Shown here in pieces: positions 57,907 to 64,000 of a DNA stretch of 64,000 nt. The notes beneath the pieces were generated by a model, which saw only the letters and a list, made by a program, of their open reading frames with translations, was not told the origin of the DNA and did not search any database. The DNA comes from Haloarchaeobius sp. FL176 (GTDB lineage Archaea > Halobacteriota > Halobacteria > Halobacteriales > Natrialbaceae), in contig NZ_JANJYH010000005.1 of the NCBI RefSeq assembly GCF_024609245.1, forward strand, positions 1-64,000, in the 5' to 3' direction. Made by a program: the position numbers and the translations under genes. How positions within the stretch are numbered: position 1 is the stretch's first letter; the number at the start of each line of letters is the position of its first letter.

Positions 57907-58629
57907 TTACTCGTGCCGCGCGAACGTCAGGTAGCCGGTGTGCCCGACGCCGCGCGTCGATGGGCGGGAGCCACGGTCGTCGAACTGCATCTGCCGCTGG
58001 ATGGTCTCGTAGGTCGTCACCCCGGAGAGGCCCACGTCGCGGGCGGCCTCGGCGGCGGCCCGGGTCTGTTCGACGAACGGGGAGTAGACGGCGACGAAGC
58101 CGCCGCTCTCGAGCAGTCCTGGGGCGCGCGCCACCACGTCGGCGGCGTCGCCGGTGTCGAGCGTGATGACGTCGAAGTTGCCGAGGTCGTCGAGGTGCGG
58201 ACGGACGTCGCCGCTTCGGACGTCGACGCGGTCGTCGACGCCTGCGAGGCGCATGTTCTCGCGGGCGACATCGGCGAACTCGGGGTCCTGCTCGAACGTG
58301 GTGACGGTCGCGCCGGCGCGGGCGAGGTACGCGGAGAGGACGCCGGTGCCGGTGCCGGCGTCGAGGACGCGGTCGCCCTGGCCGACGCCGGTCTCACCCA
58401 TGACGAGGCCGATGTCACGGGGCATCATCGGGGCACCGGTGCGCTCGAAGTGGCTGAACAGGTCGGGGCCACGGAGCGCGCGGACGGTGAACGGCTCGCC
58501 GAGATGCGTCTCGAGGACGGTGCCGGGCTCGGGGTCCTCGGGGACATCCAGCACGCCGAGGTCGGTCTGGAGTTCGTCGCCGGGGGCGACGAGGTACTCC
58601 CGGTCGTCGTGGACGAGGACGACGCTCAC
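57907..58629 (-). CDS. trmI: tRNA (adenine-N1)-methyltransferase TrmI
   Basis: The 240-residue protein has the N-terminal beta domain of TrmI ([16 protein letters not shown] ... [10 protein letters not shown]), then the SAM motifs [38 protein letters not shown] (about 69-106), [19 protein letters not shown] and [11 protein letters not shown]. Archaeal TrmI makes m1A at position 57/58 of the tRNA T loop, at position 57 first. Its ATG overlaps the end of the NAC gene by 4 nt, a pairing seen in other haloarchaea. Confidence 0.9.
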   Translation of the reverse strand: MSVVLVHDDREYLVAPGDELQTDLGVLDVPEDPEPGTVLETHLGEPFTVRALRGPDLFSHFERTGAPMMPRDIGLVMGETGVGQGDRVLDAGTGTGVLSAYLARAGATVTTFEQDPEFADVARENMRLAGVDDRVDVRSGDVRPHLDDLGNFDVITLDTGDAADVVARAPGLLESGGFVAVYSPFVEQTRAAAEAARDVGLSGVTTYETIQRQMQFDDRGSRPSTRGVGHTGYLTFARHE

Positions 58630-59024
58630 TCTAGCTGGTCGACGGCCGCGGCGAGGTCGCCGTCGTTGGCCTTCAGCGCGGCGCGGGCCTCGTCCTCGCG
58701 GGCACCGGTGCGCGCGACGACGATGTCGATGTCGTCCTGCGGGATGCCCTCGTCGGTGTCGTCCGCGTCGCCAGCGTCAGCGCCGGCGTCGGCATCGGCG
58801 GACGCCAGCTCGCCCTGTGCCTGCTCGGTGGGGTCACCGACGATCTGGTAGGTCTCCTGTCCACGGGCGTCCATCTTCGTGACCTCGGCGTCGTCGAAGA
58901 CGAGGTCGTGGTCCTCGGTACGGATGATGACCTCCTCGGCGTCGATCTCGGTCACGTCGATCCCCATCTGCTTCATCATCTGCTTCATCTTGCGGGGGTT
59001 GAGCCCGCCGCCTCCTCCGAACAT
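58626..59024 (-). CDS. nac: Nascent polypeptide-associated complex protein (archaeal NAC)
   Basis: The 132-residue protein starts at ATG 59024 ([20 protein letters not shown]). It has the ribosome-binding [11 protein letters not shown] motif, the NAC barrel ([40 protein letters not shown], about 24-63), an acidic linker, and a C-terminal UBA domain ([35 protein letters not shown]). Archaeal NAC is a homodimer that binds nascent chains on the ribosome. Coupled to trmI by a 4 nt overlap. Confidence 0.95.
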   Translation of the reverse strand: MFGGGGGLNPRKMKQMMKQMGIDVTEIDAEEVIIRTEDHDLVFDDAEVTKMDARGQETYQIVGDPTEQAQGELASADADAGADAGDADDTDEGIPQDDIDIVVARTGAREDEARAALKANDGDLAAAVDQLE

Positions 59025-59117
59025 ACCCGAAACGACTGCCCGTATCGGCAAAAACATGACGAACTGCAAGGCTGCGCGGGGGTCGCCGTCGCTGTCGGCT
59101 GGTACCGTTCCGGTCGG

Positions 59118-59591
59118 TCAGTCGCTCGCGCCGGTGCGGACGAAGACTGCCATGCCGCTACCGAAGTCAAGCATCGAGCCCGCATCGAGTTCTGCGCGGC
59201 CGACCGCGAGCAGGTGGCCGTCGTGGTGGACGACGCACACCTCGTCGCCCGGCCGGACTGCGGGGTCGACGTCGCGGACGAACTTCGCGAACACGTTCTT
59301 GCCCTCGCGGACGAACGGCTCGCTGTCGTCGCCGACCACGACCCGGGCGGTGGGGTGGTCGAGCGCGTCGTGCAGCCGGTGGCCGCCGGCGAGCCCGAGC
59401 GTGAACCGGCCGTCGACGCCGTGGCTGACCAGCCGGCCCTCGTCGGCGATGACCTGCTGGGGTCGGCCGGAGCTGGTCCGACGGACCTCCAGGTCGTCGC
59501 TGGCGGGGAACAGCGCCGTGCCGGCACCGGCCCCGAACTGGTAGTCCGCGAGCGTCCGCAGGTCGGGGACGTCGTGGTCCTCGTCGCTCAT
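59118..59591 (-). CDS. PUA-domain RNA-binding protein
   Basis: The 157-residue protein has an N-terminal part (LRTLADYQFGAGAGTALFPASDDLEVRRTSSGRPQQV) like the C2 domain of archaeosine tRNA-guanine transglycosylase, and then a PUA domain (FVREGKNVFAKFVRDVDPAVRPGDEVCVVHHDGHLLAVGRAELDAGSML). Stand-alone C2-PUA proteins occur in archaea and bind tRNA or rRNA. It lies 93 nt upstream of the NAC-TrmI pair on the same strand, so a translation-linked cluster is likely. Exact target unknown. Confidence 0.85.
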   Translation of the reverse strand: MSDEDHDVPDLRTLADYQFGAGAGTALFPASDDLEVRRTSSGRPQQVIADEGRLVSHGVDGRFTLGLAGGHRLHDALDHPTARVVVGDDSEPFVREGKNVFAKFVRDVDPAVRPGDEVCVVHHDGHLLAVGRAELDAGSMLDFGSGMAVFVRTGASD

Positions 59592-59729
59592 GCCCCGGAG
59601 TTTCGCGGCCGTGGATAAACGCGTGTCGAACCGACGACGGGCCGGTCGGCGGGAACCACCACCGCGGAGAGTTTGTCACTCCAGACCATGAGCCCTGGTA
59701 CCATTCTTCGAAGCTGAGACGGAGAGAAA

Positions 59730-59738
59730 CATATATCC
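59730..59738 (+). promoter_or_regulatory. TATA box of the 58-residue membrane protein
   Basis: catatatcc, one of the best TATA matches in the window, is centred about 31 nt before ATG 59765. Confidence 0.55.
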
Positions 59739-59764
59739 AGTCGCTCTCCCAGTCACAATACGAA

Positions 59765-59941
59765 ATGAACACGACCAAGATCGCGCTCGGGGCGGTGCTG
59801 CTGTTCCTGAGCTCGGCCATTCTGCTCATGATGGGTACACCCGGAACATCCATCCCGGTGCTCGCTGGCGGTGCCGCCTCGCTCGCGATGGCGGCCGGCG
59901 CGCTGCTCGTCGGTACGTCCGAGGGCGGCCGCCCCGTCTGA
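59765..59941 (+). CDS. 58-residue two-helix membrane protein
   Basis: ATG 59765 opens 58 codons: MNTTKIALGAVLLFLSSAIL then LMMGTPGTSIPVLAGGAASL and onward to GGRPV, TGA at 59939-59941. Two hydrophobic helices (about 5-23 and 30-50) are joined by a short GTPGTS turn. A strong TATA box precedes it at leaderless spacing. Third codon positions are GC-rich. It is divergent from the PUA gene and convergent with the NYN gene. Function unknown. Confidence 0.7.
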   Translation: MNTTKIALGAVLLFLSSAILLMMGTPGTSIPVLAGGAASLAMAAGALLVGTSEGGRPV

Positions 59942-59969
59942 ACGGGCGGCACTTCTCCGGTTCGCAGCC

Positions 59970-60467
59970 TCAGAGTAGAAACGTCTCCGGCCGCTCGGAG
60001 AGGTCGATGAACCGGTCAGTCGCCTCGACGAGCTCGTCGGCCGTCGAGCTCTCGAAGCCCATCACCTCGACGCGGACCCCCTCGTGACGCAGGTGCGAGC
60101 AGAGCCGCGAGAAGTCGCCATCGCCTGTACAGAGGATCATCGTGTCGACCTTCTTCGCGAGCGTGACGGCGTCGAGGCTCAGTCCCACGTCCCAGTCGGC
60201 CTTCTTCGAACCGTCCGAGAACGTCTTGATGTCCTTGATCTTCGGCTCGAAGCCGATGTCCTCCAGCGCATCGAAGAAGCTCTCCTCCTCGGGCGAATCT
60301 GCACGGATGACGTAGGCGATAGCCCGGGTGAGCTCGCGGTCCTGCACCCCCTTCTCCAGCAGGGCGGAGTAGTCGATGTTGCGCGTGTAGATGCTCTGTG
60401 CCGTGTGGTAGAGGTTCTGCGCGTCCACGAGCATGGCGACGCGCTGGCCCGGATGAATCTCGGTCAT
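59970..60467 (-). CDS. NYN domain protein (LabA/DUF88-like), putative RNase
   Basis: The 165-residue protein is a full NYN domain of the PIN-like fold: AMLVDAQNLYHTA (about 11-23) with the first acidic residue, KADWDVGLSLDAV (about 88-100) with the central aspartates, and MILCTGDGDFSRLCSHLRHEG (about 110-130) with the DGDF motif. The metal-binding acid cluster is intact, so it should be an active Mg-dependent ribonuclease. Substrate unknown; the bacterial LabA relatives act in clock output or RNA decay. Confidence 0.88.
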   Translation of the reverse strand: MTEIHPGQRVAMLVDAQNLYHTAQSIYTRNIDYSALLEKGVQDRELTRAIAYVIRADSPEEESFFDALEDIGFEPKIKDIKTFSDGSKKADWDVGLSLDAVTLAKKVDTMILCTGDGDFSRLCSHLRHEGVRVEVMGFESSTADELVEATDRFIDLSERPETFLL

Positions 60468-60578
60468 GGATGAGTCTCGTGTCCACTCCCTGAAAGCCCT
60501 TTATCTCGGTTCCCCCGGTCGTGGCGAACGGACGGCGCGACAGCAACCGCTTTGGCGACTCCGTCCGACAGCCGACCC

Positions 60579-62123
60579 GTGTCCTCGACGATACTGGTCG
60601 CCGGCACCGCAAGCCACGTGGGCAAGTCCACCGTCGCGACGGGGCTCTGCCGGCTCCTCGCCGACCGGGGCGTGAGCGTGGCCCCGTTCAAAGCCCAGAA
60701 CATGTCGAACAACGCGCGGGCGGTCCCGGCACCGCACGCCGACGAGCCGTGGGGCGAGATCGGCGTCTCGCAGTACGTACAGGCCCGAGCCGCCGGGCTG
60801 CAGCCGACGACGGACCACAACCCGGTGCTCCTGAAGCCCAGCGGTGACGGCGCGTCGCAGCTCGTCGTCGACGGCCGCGCCGTGGGGACCTACGAGGCGG
60901 GCTCGTACTACGACGAGCACTGGGAGACGGCCCGTGCGGCGGCCGAACGCGCACACGGCCGACTCGCTGCCGAGCACGACGTGGTCGTCGCCGAGGGCGC
61001 GGGGAGCATCGCCGAGATAAACCTCCACGACCGCGACCTGGCGAACGTCGAAACCGCGCGGTTCGCCGACGCGAGCGTCGTCCTCGTCGCGGACATCGAG
61101 CGCGGGGGCGTGTTCGCGTCGCTGGTCGGGACGCTCGAACTGGTGCCCGACGACGTGCGCGAGCGGGTCGTCGGGGCGGTCGTGACCAAGTTCCGGGGCG
61201 ACGCGGCTATCCTCGAACCGGGGCTCCGCGAGTTCGAGGACCGGACCGGCGTGCCGATACTTGGCGTGGTTCCCTACGACGACCCGGGGCTCCCCGAAGA
61301 AGACAGCGTGGCGCTTCCCGCGGTCGACGAGCGTCGCATCGTGGGCCGGGACGACCACGACGACCCGGTCCGCATCGGCGTCGTCCGGCTCCCCCGTGCC
61401 TCGAACGTCACCGACGTCGAGCCGCTCGCCGGCGAACCGGGCGTCCGAGTGGTGTACGTCCCGCCTGACGGCGACCTCGCGGACCTCGACGCGGTGGTCA
61501 TCCCCGGGACGAAGAACACCGTCGACGACCTGCTGACCTGTCGCGAGGCGGGCCTCGACGACGCGCTCACCGCCTTCGACGGCCCCATCGTCGGCCTCTG
61601 CGGCGGCTACCAGCTCCTCGGCGAGCGCATCGCGAACGCGAGCGTCGAGGGACGGGGCGAAGGGGTGGGAACGGGCGCTGACGACGCCGTCCCGGGCTTC
61701 GGCCTGCTCCCGGTCGTCACGCGCTTCGACCACGAGAAGGCCGTCCGGCAGGCGACGTACGAACTCGACGGCGTCGGCCCGCTCGCGGACGCCACGGGGA
61801 CCGCCTCGGGCTACGAGATACACATGGGCGAGACGCGCGCCGTCGAGTCCGTCGAGACGCCGTTCGTGGCCGACGGCGAGGCGAGCGCGGCGTTCGGTGC
61901 GGTCGCGGGGAACGTCTGTGGCACCTACCTCCACGGGCTGTTCGGGAACGAGGTGGCACGACGCGGCCTGCTGTCGGCGGCCGCCGGCGGTGACCGGGAG
62001 GCGGCGACGGCCGCGGACCGGGCCTCACACGCGTCATCGTACGACCGCGCGGCGACACTCCTCCGCGAGTCCGTCGACGTTGACGCGCTGTTGTCTGCCA
62101 CGGACATGCATGTTAATTACTGA
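60579..62123 (+). CDS. cbiP: Cobyric acid synthase CbiP (CobQ)
   Basis: The 514-residue protein starts at GTG 60579, read as [20 protein letters not shown]. The N-terminal half is the dethiobiotin-synthetase-like ATPase ([60 protein letters not shown]). The C-terminal half is a class I amidotransferase with the nucleophile in [13 protein letters not shown] (about 348-360) and the histidine in [12 protein letters not shown] (about 447-458). It amidates four carboxylates of adenosylcobyrinic diamide. It stands 18 kb from the other cobalamin genes; ATG codons downstream would delete the P-loop. Confidence 0.94.
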   Translation: MSSTILVAGTASHVGKSTVATGLCRLLADRGVSVAPFKAQNMSNNARAVPAPHADEPWGEIGVSQYVQARAAGLQPTTDHNPVLLKPSGDGASQLVVDGRAVGTYEAGSYYDEHWETARAAAERAHGRLAAEHDVVVAEGAGSIAEINLHDRDLANVETARFADASVVLVADIERGGVFASLVGTLELVPDDVRERVVGAVVTKFRGDAAILEPGLREFEDRTGVPILGVVPYDDPGLPEEDSVALPAVDERRIVGRDDHDDPVRIGVVRLPRASNVTDVEPLAGEPGVRVVYVPPDGDLADLDAVVIPGTKNTVDDLLTCREAGLDDALTAFDGPIVGLCGGYQLLGERIANASVEGRGEGVGTGADDAVPGFGLLPVVTRFDHEKAVRQATYELDGVGPLADATGTASGYEIHMGETRAVESVETPFVADGEASAAFGAVAGNVCGTYLHGLFGNEVARRGLLSAAAGGDREAATAADRASHASSYDRAATLLRESVDVDALLSATDMHVNY

Positions 62124-62299
62124 CGCATCGGCCACAACAGTTACTAGCCGGGGTCGCCACGTACCGGGTGGTTGGGGCACCCCCTGGCCAGTCACACGCT
62201 CGACGTGGATGGCATTTCTCCCCCCACCGATTCCCCCACCGTTTCTTTCATTGGGTAGTGACACGAAACATCTTTGTACGGTCGGGCAGCAGTCGTGGC

Positions 62300-63073
62300 A
62301 TGGTCGAAGCCGTCGCCGTCGCCAGCGGGAAGGGAGGCACCGGCAAGACGACGGCGACACTCGCCCTCGGGATGGCGCTCGCGGAGCGCTACGACGTGAC
62401 CGTCGTCGACGCCGACACCGGCATGGCGAACCTGCTGTTCCACGCCGGCCTCGCCGACGCCCCCGTCACCCTGCACGACCTGCTGCTCGACGACGACGAC
62501 GTGGCGGTCGAGGACGCCGTCTACAACCGGTTCGGGATGGACGTCGTGCCCTGTGGCACCTCGCTCGACGCCTTCCGCGACGCCGACCCGACCCGGCTGC
62601 GCGACGTGGTCGCCGAGCTCGCACGCGACACCGACGTTCTGCTGCTCGACTCCCCGGCCGCACTCGGCAGCGTCAGCGCCGTCCTGCCGGTCGTCCTCGC
62701 CGACCGGGTCGTCGTCGTGCTCCAGCCGACGGTGCCGGCGCTCTCGGACGGCCTGAAGGTCCAGGAGTACGCCCGCTCCTACGGCACAGACGGCGCTGGC
62801 GTGCTCTTCAACAAGGTCCACGACGACGACAACGTAGAGCGCATCGCGGACCGGACCGAACGCTACTTCGACGGGCCGGTGCTCGCGAGCGTCCCCGACG
62901 CCGACGCCGCTCGTGAGGCCCGCGACGCCGGCGAGCCGTTGCTCGCACGGGCCCCGGAGTCCGCCGCCGCCGAGGCGTTCCGCGAGGCGGCCGCGAGCAT
63001 CGAGATCCGCGACGAGGCCGCCGAGGACGTGGCCGCGCGCTTCCGGAGCGCGGTCGTGCCCGAGCAGCCATGA
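62300..63073 (+). CDS. minD: MinD/ParA family ATPase
   Basis: The 257-residue protein starts at ATG 62300 (MVEAVAVASGKGGTGKTTAT). It has the deviant Walker A GKGGTGKTT (10-18), VVDADTGMANLLFHAG (about 36-51) and the Walker B LLLDSPAALGSV (about 113-124). DSPA replaces the DtPpg/DAPAG motif of typical MinD. The C-terminus lacks an obvious amphipathic membrane-targeting helix. Haloarchaea have several MinD paralogues, some of which place archaella and chemoreceptors rather than FtsZ. It overlaps the next gene by 4 nt, so that gene is a likely partner. Confidence 0.87.
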   Translation: MVEAVAVASGKGGTGKTTATLALGMALAERYDVTVVDADTGMANLLFHAGLADAPVTLHDLLLDDDDVAVEDAVYNRFGMDVVPCGTSLDAFRDADPTRLRDVVAELARDTDVLLLDSPAALGSVSAVLPVVLADRVVVVLQPTVPALSDGLKVQEYARSYGTDGAGVLFNKVHDDDNVERIADRTERYFDGPVLASVPDADAAREARDAGEPLLARAPESAAAEAFREAAASIEIRDEAAEDVAARFRSAVVPEQP

Positions 63074-63624
63074 GGCTCCCACGCGGCGACCTCGTGCGCT
63101 CGCGCACCGCGACGGCCCCCGGCGACGCGCTCGCGTGGGCGCTCGATGCCGGCCACACGGGCTACGTCGTGTTCGAACCGGCCGACGCGGTGCTCGGCGA
63201 CGGCGACGACGCATGCGTCCTCACCGTCGCCGACGGCGTGCCCCGACTCGCGTACCACACCGATACCGAGCGCGGCGGGCCACCCGCACTCGCCGATATC
63301 GCAGGCGCTGAGCCGTACAGCGTCGACTGCTACGCGGTCGACGGAAGTGCCCTCACAGACGTCCCGGAGACCGACGAGTTGACCGTCGCTCCCGACGCGC
63401 CGGCGGAACGGCTCGCCGGCGATTCGGCACTCGCGGAACGGACGCGCGCCGCCGCTCCCGACGAGTGGACCGAGGAGTCGGCGTCGCCCAGCGACCCGGT
63501 AGAGGCGTTCCTCGCGGACGAAGAGCGACTAGACGCTATCCGCGACCGGGCCCGCGAGGAGGCCCGGCGGAAGGCACGGGAGTGGGACCTCACGGACGCG
63601 CTCGTCGACGACGACGAACATTGA
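63070..63624 (+). CDS. Unknown protein coupled to MinD homologue
   Basis: The 184-residue acidic protein starts MRLPRGDLVRSRTATAPGDA. Its N-terminal 100 residues look like a compact alpha/beta domain (LAWALDAGHTGYVVFEPADAVLGDGDDACVLTVADGVPRLAYHTDT ... GAEPYSVDCYAVDGSALT), and the C-terminus is a long charged helix (PVEAFLADEERLDAIRDRAREEARRKAREWDL). ATGA overlap with minD shows translational coupling. I do not recognise a family. It may be an adaptor or effector of this MinD. Confidence 0.7.
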   Translation: MRLPRGDLVRSRTATAPGDALAWALDAGHTGYVVFEPADAVLGDGDDACVLTVADGVPRLAYHTDTERGGPPALADIAGAEPYSVDCYAVDGSALTDVPETDELTVAPDAPAERLAGDSALAERTRAAAPDEWTEESASPSDPVEAFLADEERLDAIRDRAREEARRKAREWDLTDALVDDDEH

Positions 63625-63645
63625 GTGGTTCTGCAGCCGGCGACG

Positions 63646-64000
63646 TCAGAGCCGGCGGCGGCGCGTGTACACGGTGTGTGCGAGCGCGACGACGAGGAAG
63701 AGTGCCGCACCGATCGTCGCCGTGGCGAAGCCGTTGCCAGCGAAGAATGGCACGACGCCCGTCGCCGCCGCGAACACGAACGCAACGTTGACCGCGGCGA
63801 CGCCCACCGTGAAGTCGCTCCACGGTATCTCGTCCCCCTCGAGCACCTCCAGGTAGACGTCGAGCTCGTCGACGGTGTCCGTCCGTTCGATGGTGCCGCG
63901 GTTGCAGTCGTACTCGACCACGTCGAGCTCGTGCAGCTTCGGCAGGTGTGACTGGTACAGCGAGGTGTACACCCGCTTGCGTTGCTTGTACGTGACCTCC
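63646..64000 (-). CDS. wHTH protein with C-terminal membrane helices (DUF7344-like), cut by right edge
   Basis: The frame runs off the right edge. The visible C-terminal 118 codons begin EVTYKQRKRVYTSLYQSHLP and contain KLHELDVVEYDCNRGTIERTD, the recognition and wing part of the winged helix found in haloarchaeal DUF7344 proteins. A soluble stretch follows, then two hydrophobic helices (FTVGVAAVNVAFVFAAATGVVPFF and GFATATIGAALFLVVALAHTVY) and a basic end (TRRRRL). It is a membrane-tethered HTH protein of unknown target. Confidence 0.75.
   Translation of the reverse strand, partial: EVTYKQRKRVYTSLYQSHLPKLHELDVVEYDCNRGTIERTDTVDELDVYLEVLEGDEIPWSDFTVGVAAVNVAFVFAAATGVVPFFAGNGFATATIGAALFLVVALAHTVYTRRRRL

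Noticed and set aside
56881-58851. 656-codon plus-strand ORF over htpX and trmI
   Set aside because: It passes through two well-supported genes in wrong frames and its product is Arg-rich low-complexity sequence.

Overview
The window is a 64 kb piece of a haloarchaeal (class Halobacteria) chromosome. The evidence is high G+C with GC-rich third codon positions, very acidic proteins, many leaderless genes with a TATA-like box about 27 nt before the start codon, and archaeal marker genes: deoxyhypusine synthase, RIO2, NAC, FtsZ2 with the CdrS/CdrL ribbon-helix-helix regulators, CobY, archaeal type IV pilins and a tRNA-Tyr with the archaeal C1-G72 pair. I cannot name the genus.

Layout. 1-9.98 kb is housekeeping: RimK-like ATP-grasp enzyme, Hsp20, type II GAPDH, M29 aminopeptidase, aldehyde dehydrogenase, a cytoplasmic BtuF-like protein, a HAD-IIA phosphatase, a LUD protein and a thioredoxin. 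10-16.6 kb carries an HSL-type esterase, an orphan pyruvate dehydrogenase E1-alpha, deoxyhypusine synthase, a DJ-1/PfpI protein, a frameshifted small gene, a 46-residue membrane protein, a trans-sulfuration PLP enzyme and a wHTH/membrane-protein pair. 16.6-31.9 kb has a Tat lipoprotein, RIO2, lipoate ligase, endonuclease IV, a methyltransferase, a second M29 aminopeptidase, hydrolases, a double-AAA ATPase with a degenerate second domain, NcsA and a gene interrupted by an in-frame TGA.

31.9-34.0 kb is the division locus ftsZ2-cdrS plus cdrL, with clustered GTAAGAC/GTCTTAC motifs in the intervening promoter region. 34.1-37.1 kb is a lower-GC accessory segment: tRNA-Tyr, decayed coding remnants, three type IV pilin genes (two a recent tandem duplicate) and an orphan small ORF. 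37.2-38.2 kb has an RDD protein and a Rieske ferredoxin. 38.25-42.9 kb is a tightly overlapping cobalamin salvage operon (HAD-cbiB-cobS-cobY-cobD-cbiZ); cbiP (60.6 kb) and the BtuF-like gene (6.8 kb) belong to the same pathway.

42.9-50.5 kb holds a SHOCT membrane protein, a lipoprotein, divergent purNH and purB, and an ABC-2 exporter with a TetR regulator. 50.8-56.6 kb is a six-gene lysine operon dapA-dapB-dapD-lysA-dapF-dapE (succinylase branch) on the minus strand with 1-4 nt overlaps throughout. 57-64 kb has HtpX, the NAC-TrmI pair, a PUA protein, a 58-residue membrane protein, a NYN nuclease, cobyric acid synthase, a MinD ATPase with an overlapping partner of unknown function, and a HTH/membrane protein cut by the right edge.

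Most genes are ordinary core genes. The points most worth a second look are the degenerate D2 domain of the double-AAA ATPase, the operator-like motif cluster in front of cdrS-ftsZ2 and its 15-nt copy elsewhere, two genes broken by single-base changes, the pilin/tRNA-Tyr accessory segment, the HAD phosphatase leading the cobalamin operon, the unnamed partner of MinD, and several very small ORFs that sit exactly where a leaderless promoter predicts.
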